A stretch of DNA of 64,000 nt from Mya arenaria (lineage: Eukaryota; Mollusca; Bivalvia; Myida; Myidae), in assembly GCF_026914265.1 (NCBI RefSeq), contig NC_069136.1, positions 26,858,701 to 26,922,700 on the forward strand, written 5' to 3'. Below, in pieces: positions 21,818-33,790 of the stretch (positions are counted from its first letter, which is position 1; each line of letters opens with the position of its first letter). A program made the position numbers and the translations under genes. A model generated the notes under the pieces. It searched no databases and was not told where the DNA came from. It saw only the letters and a program-made list of their open reading frames with translations.

Positions 21818-24017
21818 TGCAGCTTAAATAAGGATACGCAAGATAGAATATTAGATATTAACCTCAAAAGATAGTCCAAATAATTGTACGTTGACGGATT
21901 TTTTTTAGATTTTTGATATGGCAAATCCTTCACGTACAAATTGTTTAGTATCAAAAGCGGGTAGTTGTTCCGATCAGGATTCCGGGTTAAAGCATATAGC
22001 GTCTATAAAATATCATAAAAACAAGAAATATTACCAGATAATGTTATTATATAATAGTTCCGTACACAAAAAAATAAATATCCAACTAATAATTATGAGT
22101 TTGACGGCTTTTCTTCATTTCATTCTGTCAAAACATAACGATATATACATGAAGGGCACCTGCAAGGCTTTCAGGGCACAGTTTTAAATCGCTCGGAACA
22201 TTTCGGCCATGGCCGAGTTGTTACGATTGTATAACGAGGTCTTTCTCGAAGCTTTGTCGGAGGAGGCCGAGTTCTTACGATTGTAAAGAGTTGTTCCCCT
22301 TCGCATAATTGTTGTCAGTGTCGGTCAACTTTCGTTTGTTTAGTGCAAAATAACATTTCACTTACATGGTAAAATATAAATATAACTCTTTATGATCAAT
22401 ATCAACCATAAAATACTACACTTAAAACAATTTCAATATTTTTAAAACACCCCCGTTTTTTGCACATTCCCGTTTAGACGTTAGGGATTGGAAGAATCCC
22501 GTATAACACGTCTATTATTTTAGACTACCTCAAAAGACTGCAAAAATAATATCTAGTGAAACAATGAACATTTACAATTGCTATATCGACGGGATTCGGA
22601 TGCAAACACAAAAGCTAATCATTTTAACTTTATCAATACTTTAGTTTGCAACCAAAAAGTAATGGATTTGACGTCGCACGTTCGGAAAAATACCTATTTT
22701 TTGTCTTTAGCGGGAATATTTTATTTATCCACCAAAAGCGGAAGTTTATATCACGTGACTAAATATCTAATTAAATCGGCAACCTGTCAAACGGGATTGT
22801 ATTCGTCAAGTCTGCAATCGGTTTTTGATAGGACGCACTCTTAAGTTTTCCTTATAAATTTCAGTAGTAACTTAGACAATGATTTCTTTATTCATATTCT
22901 CACAAAAAGTTTAGTTTCATGATTTAGCCAGTTCGGTATTTTGGTTTTAATAATTGGAGTCACTATGCAATCATATATTGAAGTATTTAAGTCAGATATA
23001 TGGTGATTCAAGTTATTGAATACACCGTTATTTTAAAATTAAATGCAAAATAATGAAAGCCTCTTTTCACCCCTAGCTGGGAAATCATAAAAATTTAAAT
23101 TAATCAAAATAAAACACTTCTTGTCAGACTTGGCGGACTTTCGTGGAAACGGATTTTTTATTAACAATTTTGGAGAACAACGAACTTTTTTCCTTCTTGT
23201 TTTTTTAATAATAATTGATGATGATGCAATACCTTAGCTTTTGAATTTAACATACAAATATAGCCTTATGAAGCATAAAATATTTGGTTTATTATTTGGC
23301 ACTCTTTTTCAATGTAAAGTATTCTTCATGTATTGACCATTGACATGTTTTTTCCATGAATTTGAATTCAGTAAATCCTACACTATGACCAAATAAATAA
23401 CTGAGATTATCAAAAGCATAAATCGTTCAACCAATCATCGGCTATTATCGATATCATCAAAATGGCAACAGTGGACGTCTTCATACATTTTCGTAATAGT
23501 TAAATGACATAATTAACACCTTAATGATTAGGAATAGGCGGAGTGAGCCGCACGGTAGCGAATAAGTGGTAGTAGCCGGATCCCTGCGAAAGTTGAAACT
23601 CTTAATAATTAAGCCTAGTACGAAAATGATTGTCTGTCTTAAAATTAATTAGCTGAAAATGTAAGTCAGTGTACATATTCTAAATATGAGTTCAGTATGC
23701 ATGTATCTCTAATTCTCCAGTTCACCATCAAAGAATATTTTCATGACAAGCTTGTGGTGGTAACGTTAACATATTGTCGTATAAGCCAGTGATATGTTGA
23801 TCCGAAGCAGGCCAAACTGTGCTTTAAAGTGCAGGTCGCTGGAGACATTGATATACTGAACTGATATGCTGACTTTTTAGCACAGTAAGTTAAGTTCAAA
23901 TTGTTTGCAGACGTTATTGCTTATTAGACATGCATTGCGCTGTCATTATATCGCCTAGTTCGAAAGATCTTGATAAACATCGTGGCGTGTCCTTCCCATC
24001 GTAAGATAAGCCGTAAG
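21818..24017. other. Intergenic region between STAG and the Cvsi-like gene
   Basis: Expected to hold the STAG promoter and 5' UTR, but neither is resolved. A 22-bp direct duplication with GTGGGGTAAATTTTATTTTA lies inside STAG intron 1 at about 21347-21390. A direct repeat of GGCCGAGTTNTTACGATTGTA lies at about 22209 and 22264. A TCACGTGA E-box is at about 22751. Open frames at 21918-22187 and 22578-22844 have no coding character. The rest is AT-rich and featureless. Confidence 0.4.
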
Positions 24018-24025
24018 TATAAAAG
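24018..24025 (+). promoter_or_regulatory. TATA box of the Cvsi-like gene
   Basis: TATAAAAG lies 45 bp upstream of the ATG at 24070, so a start site near 24045-24050 would leave a short 5' UTR. A strong TATA box suits an abundantly expressed secreted-protein gene. Confidence 0.65.
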
Positions 24026-24069
24026 CATTCGCACGCCCATCTCGCTATTTAACGCGCCAAAGCTTGAAG

Positions 24070-24109
24070 ATGAAAGCCGCCATCATTTTTGCTGTTCTCT
24101 CGCTCATTC
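24070..24109 (+). CDS. Cvsi-like gene, exon 1 (signal peptide)
   Basis: Forty coding bases giving the hydrophobic signal core; donor GTAAGT at 24110. An intron splitting the signal peptide is common in small secreted-peptide genes. Confidence 0.82.
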
Positions 24110-24824
24110 GTAAGTTGAGTTTGGGTTATTTATTTTTGACGTCGACCTAGAAGATGACAGACAAATTTCGTTTAGGTTTTGATTACATAGACAGCTGATC
24201 AAGGAGCTGATAGGAATCACTCTCGAATTGGCTAAATGGGTGGACCAGCACTGGCCCCTCTTTGAGAGCCCATGAGAAAGTTTTCCCGGTGAGGAAACCA
24301 TAACTTCTAGGGTGAGATGCGGACACCTTTATAGCCATCGTCGGGGGCGTAGCGTGGGCGATTTGCCTAGGAAATCTTGCAATCATAAATAATAAATGAG
24401 GCAGCTTCAATACTAGATCGTTTCCCGTAGTAAAATATGCTGGCGACTGCCGGTCGAATTGAACCTGGTCTGCAATCAGTCAATATCACTAAAATTATTA
24501 GCTAATGTAATAAATCAAACGAAGTTTTGTAAAAAAAATGCATCTATTAGATAATAAATGGTGAAACACACTGACTGGTTGTTTTTCTTTCTGGAAGGTC
24601 ATTTTAATATTTTCTTAACTTCAGTTGTGGCTCACGCCCAGTCGTGCACGAACGATATTGAATGTGCGGCACTGAACTGTCCTGCCGGTCAGGACGAGCA
24701 CTGCCATGGGGGCCACTGCCACTGTATGCACGAGAAACTCTGCACGAGCGACAGCGATTGCCACGCCCATTGTAGCAGCGGCACAAACCGTGAAACGTGT
24801 GTCGATGGCCATTGTCATTGCTAG
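24070..24824 (+). CDS. Secreted 12-Cys peptide, Cvsi-like serine protease inhibitor
   Basis: Two coding exons, 24070-24109 and 24625-24824, joined in phase 1 (donor GTAAGT, acceptor CTTCAG), encode 79 residues. Residues 1-19 are a signal peptide (MKAAIIFAVLSLILVAHAQ). The mature part has two six-cysteine repeats, each ending GHCHC: SCTNDIECAALNC...CHGGHCHC and LCTSDSDCHAHC...CVDGHCHC. Twelve cysteines, two CHC endings and His-rich spacing match the Cvsi-1/Cvsi-2 inhibitors of oyster plasma (MEROPS family I84), which inhibit subtilisin-type proteases and are linked to host defence. That function is inferred from the family, not shown here. The start is the first ATG after the TATA box. A stop directly follows the last CHC. 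Confidence 0.82.
24625..24824 (+). CDS. Cvsi-like gene, exon 2 (mature peptide)
   Basis: Two hundred bases giving LVAHAQ, the mature 12-Cys domain and the stop TAG at 24822-24824. It is markedly richer in GC than its surroundings, as expected for a constrained exon. Confidence 0.85.
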
Positions 24825-24991
24825 CCTAGGCATTGGACAGGTTATGAGTTTTACGGGTGATGGACGAAATCCCCCCCACCATTTTTTGTATCGACGGACA
24901 ATATCGCCCCATTCGATATTCAACTTCGCCTGCCATTTCCAAGATTTATTACCATACGTATTAAACAAATTGTTTTATTGTATATCATTTC

Positions 24992-24997
24992 ATTAAA
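24992..24997 (+). terminator. Candidate poly(A) signal of the Cvsi-like gene
   Basis: ATTAAA 168 bp after the stop. A canonical AATAAA further on, at 25522-25527, is an alternative distal signal. Confidence 0.4.
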
Positions 24998-25680
24998 TTT
25001 TACAATTATATAAGAAACTACACAAAAACATCTGCAAAAGAGAATTGGTTATTTTGCCTATTTTTTTACAGAAATTGGTGATTTTGTCCGGGGGAATTTT
25101 GTCCTAAAAGTCCTGCTTGACGTGTTGCTTTCCCTTGCCTTATTTGATTTTCGATGTGTTCCAGTTTGTTTTATCATTTGAAAAAACACACAAAAGAAAT
25201 GTATTGCAGTCGAAAACTATAGCTATGTAGTAATATCACACCAACAGGCCGTTTCAGCTTACATGCCCATGTGTACCAAATTTCAAAGCAATGAACAAAG
25301 AACCATGTCCACAATATTGACAATGATTATTGCTTTTTTACGCAATCAAACGGTTTTATTTCACTTTCTTGCATTTATCATGATTATAAATACATTTACT
25401 TCTTTTGTTTTGGACAGCAATCTGTATTCGGTGAACTAGAACAAATTGTTAATTTTATCATATTTTTTTCAGGGATGAAATTGGATGAAAATGAGTTGAA
25501 GTTGGTGTTTATAATAGATGAAATAAAGTCCTGATTTCAAGGCGTTCGTTTTTCTTATCAGTAATCATGCCGGAGAACTTCAGACATGATAGAATGTATA
25601 TATTGTCATACGACCATATAAAATACGTGACGTACTATTGTCCGTTTGTTAGGGCAAGCTTGATAACGTTTCTCAAATCA
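24998..25680. other. Non-coding stretch downstream of the Cvsi-like gene
   Basis: AT-rich, with the distal AATAAA at 25522. No gene or clear repeat seen. Confidence 0.4.
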
Positions 25681-25935
25681 GAGCACCTCGGCCGTTTTGC
25701 ATCGAAAACAATCTCGGATGAATGCCGGTGCATTGGTAAAAGTAGTCCGTAAAATAAATAATAATACTGTTAATCAAATGTACGGTTTAAACGTTTTATT
25801 TGTATTTCTAAGTTTAAATTGAATTCCAGTGAAGAGTAATTTTGCATAAATGATAAATGCAGCGTAGTAAGATGTTAAGATTTCTGACATTGTAAACCGT
25901 CCAAATACATCCGAGGCAATCTCCTACGCAGTGAT
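25681..25935 (-). mobile_element. CCTCGGATG MITE, copy 1 (inverted orientation)
   Basis: Ends carry ATCGAAAACAATCTCGGATG (left) and ACATCCGAGG (right). The interior has GTAAACCGTCCAAATACATC on the right and AAAGTAGTCCGTAAAAT on the left, the reverse of copies at 46300, 51735 and 58550. No coding capacity. Confidence 0.65.
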
Positions 25936-26214
25936 CTCCCATGACAAGCAGAATAAATCTCTGCCACCGTGAGCGAGAATAGCTGAATTTCAGCTTAATA
26001 AACATTATATTAAAATCTTTAGTTTTTAATGTTGTTTTTCTTCTCTCTGTTTGGATTGGGTTTTTTTTTCTAAAATTTCAATTATTTAAGATGCAATGAG
26101 GTCATAATACAAACTTTTTTTTAGAAAAAAAAGTAATTTACAATCTTTACCTTTATGGTATATGGTCACGTGATTTTCATGCTGGCAGTGATTACTGGAC
26201 TGTAAGGGACGTAA

Positions 26215-26290
26215 CACTGTGTTGAGTTTGCATCCGAGGATGTTTGGAAATGGCCGAGGTGCTCGGATTGCAATCAGTGAATCGATAAAC
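26215..26290. repeat. Fragment of the CCTCGGATG MITE family
   Basis: GCATCCGAGGATGTTTGGAA followed by ATGGCCGAGGTGCTCGG resembles only the terminal segment of the MITE at 51735-52035. Confidence 0.45.
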
Positions 26291-26442
26291 TAGGTCCGGT
26301 ACTAGTAGATCGTGTGTGTAAAAGATATTGGGTGTGATCTTATCAGTTAGAATAGTTGTTGTTATCATGTTATTTCATTTCAACAGTTATCTCCCCCGGT
26401 TAATTTTAAAAAGGAGACATCATTTTTGTGAATGAAAAGAGA

Positions 26443-26505
26443 AACACACACACGCACGGCACACACACACGCACACACGTACGCACGCGCACACACGCAC
26501 GCACG

Positions 26506-26545
<40 letters not shown>
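26443..26545. repeat. (CA)n/(CACG)n microsatellite
   Basis: About 100 bp of CA and CACG units; the reading frame through it is a repeat artefact. Confidence 0.95.
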
Positions 26546-26547
<2 letters not shown>

Positions 26548-27484
26548 AATAATGTTAATCCATCAGAAAGTTATCATCAGATCAGGGGGTTGGAGGTCGG
26601 GCGTTGAATTAGTAGGCCCAGCACTACCCTCATCACAGGAAATGCATATAAAATGTGCATGAAACTATTATCTTAACATTTGCAAAAACACTATTTTGTA
26701 TGTTTTATTTTATCATCACAATTGTGAAGAAGTTTATTTAGTACCCCATATTTCCGTTCCATTTTTTTTGAAATGTAAGAATTCATTTTTCGACGGACAA
26801 ATACGACGAAATAAGGAAAACTATCTTGTAAAAAGTCTACTGAGTTCATATTTCAACTATGAAATATCAAACTTATATACAGTTTTCATATTCATTTCCA
26901 ACGGTCGTATTTGGTGCTCAAAGTCTTATATTTAAAAGACACGATAACTATAAAGTATAAACACAATCCTTATCGAATAAAGGGTTCACATGGAAGAACA
27001 GTAACGCATTCAAATACGAAATCCAGGCGTTAGATCAAGCCAAACCGGAACACAATCAAAGCCTAGGTTTACGGCAAATTTTGGCATTTAAATATATCAC
27101 AGATAATTCATTTTCTGAAACACCTTATCTGTTAGGTAAATATCACATTTGGCCATAAAGATATATAAAATCACCGTTAGAGTAGAAAACTGTCTTTTAC
27201 ATATGCTTAGTACGTTAAGAATTCCAACTTTCTCAATTCTAACGAAAGTTACAATTCCCCATTGTTTACGATGAACCCCCTACCCTTGGAATCAGGAGGA
27301 CTACTTAATTTTAGACCGGTGCCCGGAATACTGCTTTATTTAAAATACCAGTGTATCAAGTATGTATATTGAATAAACCGTCCCAATACTGAATGTTTTT
27401 CATATATGTTTCATTTATAATTTGGCTTTTCTTGTCATTTAATTTCTAAATCAATTATAACTCAGCTTTTCTATAACTATAGCT
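26546..27484. other. Non-coding intergenic stretch
   Basis: AT-rich; no gene, RNA or clear repeat recognised. Confidence 0.4.
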
Positions 27485-28165
27485 CAGCAGTAAAGTCAGC
27501 ACAAGAAAAAGGGAACAACCAACTCATTGAATGGTTCTCTTTAAATCAAATGCAAGCAAATTAACCCAGTTAAATTTTAATCTATATCAATTGGTAAAAA
27601 CGCACGATGAAATTACTCATTAATTATATCTAGCAACACAATGCAATGTGATGAACAGGTCAAACTTCAAGGAGTGGAATTAGATTACATGGCTGTTTAA
27701 ATTTGTCTCACAAATATCACACCTGTGCAAAAAAAAAGGAACTCAACTAAACGTTCTTCAAAGACTAAGCAAATTTCTCATAGAAAAGAACATACTTCTT
27801 ATTTTTAAATCATTTATCAGATCAAAGTTTAACTATTGACCTATCTTTTGGCATTTTTGTAGTATGACAAACTCTAAAAAATAGAAAAAAACGCTTCAAT
27901 ACTGGGCCCTTCGAATAGTCCATAATGATTTTAACTCATCTTATGGAGATCTATTAAATCGCTGTAATTGGTCTACCCTTCATGTTGGAAAGATTTAAAC
28001 AATTGCTATTGAAACTTTATAGTGGTTATGGTATTTCACCAGAACATTTACATGATCTTGTTAAATTTAATAAAACACATAAATACTGATTTGCAAACAC
28101 AAATGACATTCCTAGGGTAAGAAATTTGAATATATAAAAATAATTGAAGACAAGTAAACAATTTT
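27485..28165 (+). pseudogene. Decayed non-LTR retrotransposon ORF2 C-terminus
   Basis: Broken plus-strand peptides in the expected order for the end of a LINE reverse transcriptase: a segment with NNQLIEWFSLNQMQAN, then KSFIRSKFNY with IFWHFCS, then ALRIVHNDFNSSYGDLLNRC and near the end DIPRVR. Many stops and frameshifts. The order and spacing match CR1/Rex-like ORF2 proteins known to me. The 5' part is missing, as expected for 5' truncation. Confidence 0.75.
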
Positions 28166-30470
28166 AAAGAATTCAAACATCTGGCCAGAACCAAAATGCA
28201 AGTGTTCCATATGTCGATTTAAATAACACTGTGCATAGTTTTATAAGCTACATATGCTTTATGTGGTTGTTAATCTGTATCTCTTTAATGTAACCTGTTA
28301 TAATTATATCAGTATTTCTTGTAGAATGAACATTTTGAGCTATATGTATCTTCATCCTCAAGCGTTTTTAATTTTGCTTTAAAGACTGCAATAACATCGC
28401 TCTAAATTTAATGTTGTTTTGCTTTGGTAGAACAGTATATGCTGCGACGTTATTAAACTCGTTGCCTCTTATCTCCGTTTATGTAGTTTTTAACACTATA
28501 TGTATAAAAGTGCATTCTTCTTTTCATTTGTCACATTTCCCTCAGATATGTTTGCAAAACACTGTGCGTTGCGTTGCCTTTTTTTGTATTTTATTTGGCA
28601 TTTTGTATCAATATTTTTCATTTTTGGATTTTAGTTCAAACTATTTTTCCAATATTAAATTCAGACATAAGCATTTCGTCTAAATAATCTTGTAAGCATA
28701 ATTTTAATAAACAAATCTTCTAGTTAACAGTGATAATTTATTCCCGGTGTTTGTAATGTTCTATCTATTTAGAATCGATGTATTTGTAATCATTCAATAT
28801 GATATTATTTTATACCTTTACTCTTTTGCTAATACTATTTAACTTTAATCTTATCTTTATGCATTCTTTCATTGATTTCCAGGTTTCGTGTGCACAATTG
28901 ATATGGTATTTGATTTGTATTTTGTCGGAAGGTAGCCCTACGAGCTTGTGTTGTAATTTATGTATATCCGGGGTGAAATAAATTTATGAGTATCTTGTAT
29001 CCAGAGCAATTGTCCCTGAATTGTCAAAATTTGACTTAATTCTCTGTGTCCCATCTCCTACATGATCGATTCTTGTGGATTCTGACCGAACTCATTACGC
29101 TGTTTATGAGCAAAAGCCTCGACTAAGTTCGATTACTAGCGAGGTCGTATTAATTATTCCATATTGATTGCCAATAAATTGTCAAAAAATTGTTTGCTCC
29201 CTAGCCTGTGCATTTGTGTTTCTATCTTTGATTCACTAATTAACAATGTTTAAGGTCACACTAACTTAAACAAGCTCGATCAACACCAGATCACACAATT
29301 TGAACTGAATGTTCATACACTTTGACTGAATTCAAATGTATTCACTCCTGCATGAGCATTTCTGGTCCAATCCTTGACGAATCGCGTGAAAATGGTATCA
29401 CTATCTCATTTATTTTTTATATATAACATACTGTATTAGTTTTCCAGACTTATGGCTCATTACACTTTCCATATAGGTGTCAACAGTCCTGTATTTTTCA
29501 ACGAACTGCAATAATTACTTCGATTTTCATTTTACCTTTTCCTTGCAATGGTATCATCTGGTGTCAAGTGCCTTCAAATACCTTATAAGTCGACGTTGGA
29601 ACGATAATATTATAAATTAACTTTAATACTCGTATCAATTCCAACGCGCAATGAGTTATTCCTCGCAAAATTCCAATTTAATGTATATAACTGCAAATTT
29701 ACGTTGTAAAAGGACATGTCTGTTGTAATACGTGGCATGTAGTTTTTGAGTAGACACACCCCTTATAATGAGTAGAACTAGTACGTTAATAGCAATAATA
29801 CAAAACTTACAGAGAGAAAAAGAGAATTTAATAAACACTGTAAACGAGTACATGAAGAGAAGCTTAACGGCACTCATTCTAACTACAGAAGCTGAATGCA
29901 ATCAAAACTTGCGATAAGGAATATTAGATAAAACCGAATTACAAAATGTGAATATTTAAACCCAACACATTCGGAAAAGTTCGTCATTACCAGAACATCG
30001 AAATAACAGAGTTACACATAGCGGGTTTCAACTGTTGTCAAATTACGTGTTTATAGCATGACGTTCTGTTTGATAATGCTTGACTGCAAACAGAAGAAGG
30101 CAACAATCAAGAAAAACGCCAAGCTCTTATATTCAGATAGAATCACATTTTAATATGTTAATATTTAAATGTGGTCTGCTAACATATATTTGCGACTGGG
30201 TTTGCACAATGTTTTTTACTTATAATTACGAACGTCGCGAAAATATATGGCAAACCGATTATTTGTTTGAAAGCGTGGCTTTTTCGGTGAATGTATACGA
30301 AATACGTATTGTACATGAATAAATTAATATAGTTAAAACACCAAAACACAACAACAACATCAAATCTGTTCTGTACCTTTTATCGCATTTAATAGCTGAA
30401 AATTGATTAACTCGCTTAAATAGCACTCTATTATCGACTATCACCTCGTAACGTCTTTAAAGGGCAGATA
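28166..30470. other. Non-coding stretch before the receptor array
   Basis: AT-rich. The leucine- and phenylalanine-rich frames at 28411-28683 and 28799-28981 show no recognisable family and look like chance frames. Nothing else recognised. Confidence 0.35.
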
Positions 30471-30584
30471 ATTTCAAACACGGTATAATTGAAAGGGTTT
30501 ATATGTCAACTTTAATAAATGTAATAACGTATGTGTTAAAAGCGAACAAAAATCCCCAAATATGACTGCCTGGAGGTTCACACA

Positions 30585-30740
30585 GAGTTCACCAACGGAA
30601 TAGTCAATGATTCGTTGGTACACAACTTCCCTGAGAATGAGAGTGTGGAGATTATAAGTATCTTCCATGACCAAGCTGAGTGTACGACAGGTTCACTCCA
30701 ACCTGAGCGTAGGGTGTTTTACGGAAACGAGGTTTACCGA
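30585..30740. repeat. Receptor-flank homology plus half copy of a palindromic element
   Basis: The first part (CACCAACGGAATAGTC to GGAGATTATAAG) resembles the 3' flanks of the other two receptor genes (about 35010-35080 and 40410-40480). The second part, TATCTTCCATG to AAACGAGGTTTAC, is one arm of the palindrome found complete at 57112-57245. Confidence 0.55.
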
Positions 30741-30835
30741 ATTCTATAACAGCTTCATCAGTATCACTTTAAATTGCATGTGTTTATATAGATATAGATA
30801 TATATATATGACTACGCGGAGAAAAAGAATAGAGT

Positions 30836-32068
30836 TCAGCTTGATACTATAACGAGTATCAAGACCGCAAGTAGAAAAAGAGCAAGGAAGATCCAAAACA
30901 AAACACAGTCAATCGTATCAAAGAACTGATTTTTCTTCATAACACTGACGTTTTCGTTTTGTGTTTCTCCATCATCTGTTACATTGCAGTCGTGTGTCTT
31001 TGGCGTTTTCGTACACAGTCCTTTCAGACATCCATTTAAACTTTTACTATTGTCTCTCTGGTTCGCAAATGACAACTTTACCATCGCGATTGACAGCGAT
31101 GTGACTACTGCTCCGAATGCTAACTGAAGTGTCACAAACAGCTGGAGGCCGGAAACTTGACTGGAGACAGGAATTGAGTCACTGATCATGGTCAGTAAAA
31201 CCATGAATGAGAGAAACAGGGAAACGCTGTATGATATTCTCTCGCCGCTTTGTAACGGGATCTTGAAACTGAGTACATTCATGAAAGATAATATAAACAC
31301 CGGAATGATCGTATTCATTATATACGATAAAGGCTTCCTGGTCAACACAATGTGCACTTCTAAAAAACTTTTTTCTGTGAAATAGCTGTTTTGGTAAATC
31401 GGTGAATCAAGTATGGTCCATTCGCTATTTGATCCAACACCGACCGTGTACGCTAACCGTGTGGCTGGAATAAGTTGTAATTCTGGATCTGTTGAGGTCA
31501 CTGTCGCTATTTCAATGATACATCTTTGGTTGTCAAATGGATACCAACTGATATCTACAGTGCATGGAGTTTCGAGCTGGCCTCCAATAATCCAAATGAC
31601 ATTTCCATCAGCAAACAGCGTAACTTTATACGAGTTATCAGCATCATTAGTTAAAATGTTGCCAAAATCAACACGATTATCAAAATTTACATCTGGTGTC
31701 CATAGTTCACGAGAATCAAGTGTTATTTTGCCCGCTCCCCCAAAATCTGAATTATTCCATCGAAGAAGATCCTGCTTCCACCGGAGAAAAAGAGCCATTG
31801 ATGTTTTCAGAGTTTGATCTTTTGCATTCAGCTCTTTAAGTTCTATTAGAACTGGAAGAACAGAAATGTTAATTGACTTTGTTTGGTCAAGCACTGGTCG
31901 TATTCTCGGCTTCGTTTGTACTGTTATAAAGGTATATAATCGTTCTTCATCGTCGAATGAGTGACAATGTACTGCATATGGAATACATATAAAAGCCACC
32001 AAACACAGCCAACTTAAATCCACAAGTATATGCGCTCTTTGAGTCATTTTTATCTTTAAACGTGCCAT
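30836..32068 (-). CDS. Intronless Cys-loop (nicotinic-type) receptor subunit 1
   Basis: A 410-residue pentameric ligand-gated ion channel subunit in a single exon. Signal peptide to about residue 35 (cleaved before HSFDDEERL); loop-A LWTPD at 122-126; Cys-loop C169-C183 with the WYPFDNQ core and 13 residues between the cysteines; M1 about 247-268, M2 276-298, M3 306-331, a short cytoplasmic loop of about 50 residues, and M4 384-408. M2 starts SGER, with E276 at -1', L at 9' and D at 20', the cation-selective pattern. It lacks the vicinal YxCC cysteines of loop C and the loop-B Trp, so classical acetylcholine binding is unlikely and the ligand is unknown. Compared with genes 2 and 3 it lacks one Asn in the M2-M3 linker (ISDSIPVSS). 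MTQR at residue 8 may be the true start because gene 2 aligns there. Confidence 0.93.
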   Translation of the reverse strand: MARLKIKMTQRAHILVDLSWLCLVAFICIPYAVHCHSFDDEERLYTFITVQTKPRIRPVLDQTKSINISVLPVLIELKELNAKDQTLKTSMALFLRWKQDLLRWNNSDFGGAGKITLDSRELWTPDVNFDNRVDFGNILTNDADNSYKVTLFADGNVIWIIGGQLETPCTVDISWYPFDNQRCIIEIATVTSTDPELQLIPATRLAYTVGVGSNSEWTILDSPIYQNSYFTEKSFLEVHIVLTRKPLSYIMNTIIPVFILSFMNVLSFKIPLQSGERISYSVSLFLSFMVLLTMISDSIPVSSQVSGLQLFVTLQLAFGAVVTSLSIAMVKLSFANQRDNSKSLNGCLKGLCTKTPKTHDCNVTDDGETQNENVSVMKKNQFFDTIDCVLFWIFLALFLLAVLILVIVSS

Positions 32069-33704
32069 CTCACTTAAATGGTAGTTCTACCGACGGTTTC
32101 AACTTTGTATAAATTAGAAAGCCTGCCACTTCACAATAAATTACTGATCTGCAAAAATGGGTACAACTGGTATTTGTTAAAACAATTAATGGAACATGTC
32201 CTGTAAGTTACGACGGTATTCGTGAATTTTAGTTAAATTTTAACCAATATCTCCAGAAGAAAGGATTTTTTTCTGTGCATTCACTAGTTTAAACGTTAAT
32301 GGATGTAAAGAATAGTACTTCCAAGAACAAGCTTTATGTTTGACATTTCATTGATCCCTTGGTTTTTTGAACAAGTAAGGAGACTTAAATACAATATTGA
32401 ACCTGGAAGGGTCACACACATCAAAGATTGTATTGTGTTATAAATCGTTTGGAGAGCTTTCTAATGGAACTATTGTTAAATAACATTTCATACATGGAAA
32501 TTGAGTGCGAGAGAGTGCCCATAGAATATTTCATAATGTAACATTCCATTTAAATATTATTTTAACTAAGTGCAATCGGAAACAAAGATGCTGTTTTTAT
32601 CAAAGTAAATATTCTAGTTTAGAATGGTATGATAAATAATAAGAAAATATATACATTAAGTAAGGATTGCGGGCTCTAATGTTATAAGATTTTCGAACGA
32701 AGATTCGTTTGACTCTCTTGAAAGGACAATTGTGCGAAATCTGTAACAGCAAAACAAAACCATTCTTCTAATTCGGCATAAACACAAAATAATGAATGCA
32801 AAGCAGTTCATTCTAATTAAAAAAAAGTTTATTTTCATTAATATCAATATCAATGCACCAACTGTTTATTGACAAGTTCCCCCATATAAGAACACAAATA
32901 ATATTCTACCAAAATGATCCTTTAAGAATTGTAGAAAACTAGTATTCACTAACGTAATAGCTAGGGCCCTGTTACCCTTCTTAGTCGTATTCGGTACACG
33001 CGACGGACACTTATTGTTCCACAAATTAGCCTCTGAATTTCCCCATTTTCAGAATATATCCCAAGAAAAAGCCATAATTATATTTAAAAAAAAAACTATA
33101 TCAATTCCTCTGCGTTCACTTTTGTAAACAATGCAAAATAAGATCGGGAATTTTGTTTTTTCCCGGTTAAATGACGATATGCGCCAACGTGGTACTTGCA
33201 GCCTCGTTCTGGGATTGATGTTTACGAAATATTTTTATAGAAAACGACACCAACCATGGCCGCACGTCGATTATGACTGATGTATTTTACAACAATACAG
33301 GACATATATCCTTAAACGTTAAACCATACAACTACTTTTCAACGCAAGAGCGTTGTAACGAAACATGAAAACAGTTTAAAGCAAATAACTATCACATGTC
33401 CTTCGAATCATCAAGGCGATTTGCGCATATCGCCAAGCTTGATTTGCAGGGAACGACAACACATTGGTATAAAGGCCGATCTTAAATGTTCCCAAAATAA
33501 TTGGAATGTGTTTGATGTCACTTGTCTAACAGCCAGTAAATACAAAATTACGGGGACTGTTTATTGTTCCCGACGATATATCCGATATGGCGCGTGTATA
33601 GTGTCATATGTTTACACCTCTGGCATTACGGGTCCATCGTTGTAAAAACAAGACAGACGAAGATGACAGTTGTAGGCAAAAAGTTTATTAATTTATTATT
33701 TCAA

Positions 33705-33790
33705 CAAAAACATCGAATATTCGAATACTGATTTTGATATTCGAATACCAAACGTTCGATCGAATATTCGAATATTCGTTTGCATCCCTT
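33705..33790. repeat. TATTCGAAT-rich palindromic repeat, possible transposon end
   Basis: Several overlapping ATATTCGAAT palindromes ending CGTTTGCATCCCT. Such ends occur on some hAT-like elements. A weak inverted counterpart (GGGATTGATGTTTACGAAAT) is near 33212-33232, so a decayed element of about 580 bp is possible but not established. Confidence 0.35.

Noticed and set aside
22578..22844. 88-residue plus-strand frame upstream of STAG
   Set aside because: No family features, no splice context, no paralogue; likely chance.
24621..24968. 115-residue minus-strand frame
   Set aside because: Antisense of the Cvsi-like exon 2, open only because that exon is GC-rich.
26432..26662. Thr/His repeat protein
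   Set aside because: Translation of the CA microsatellite.
31413..31817. 134-residue plus-strand frame
   Set aside because: Antisense shadow of receptor gene 1; similar shadows occur at 36049-36303 and 41291-41566 over the other receptor genes.
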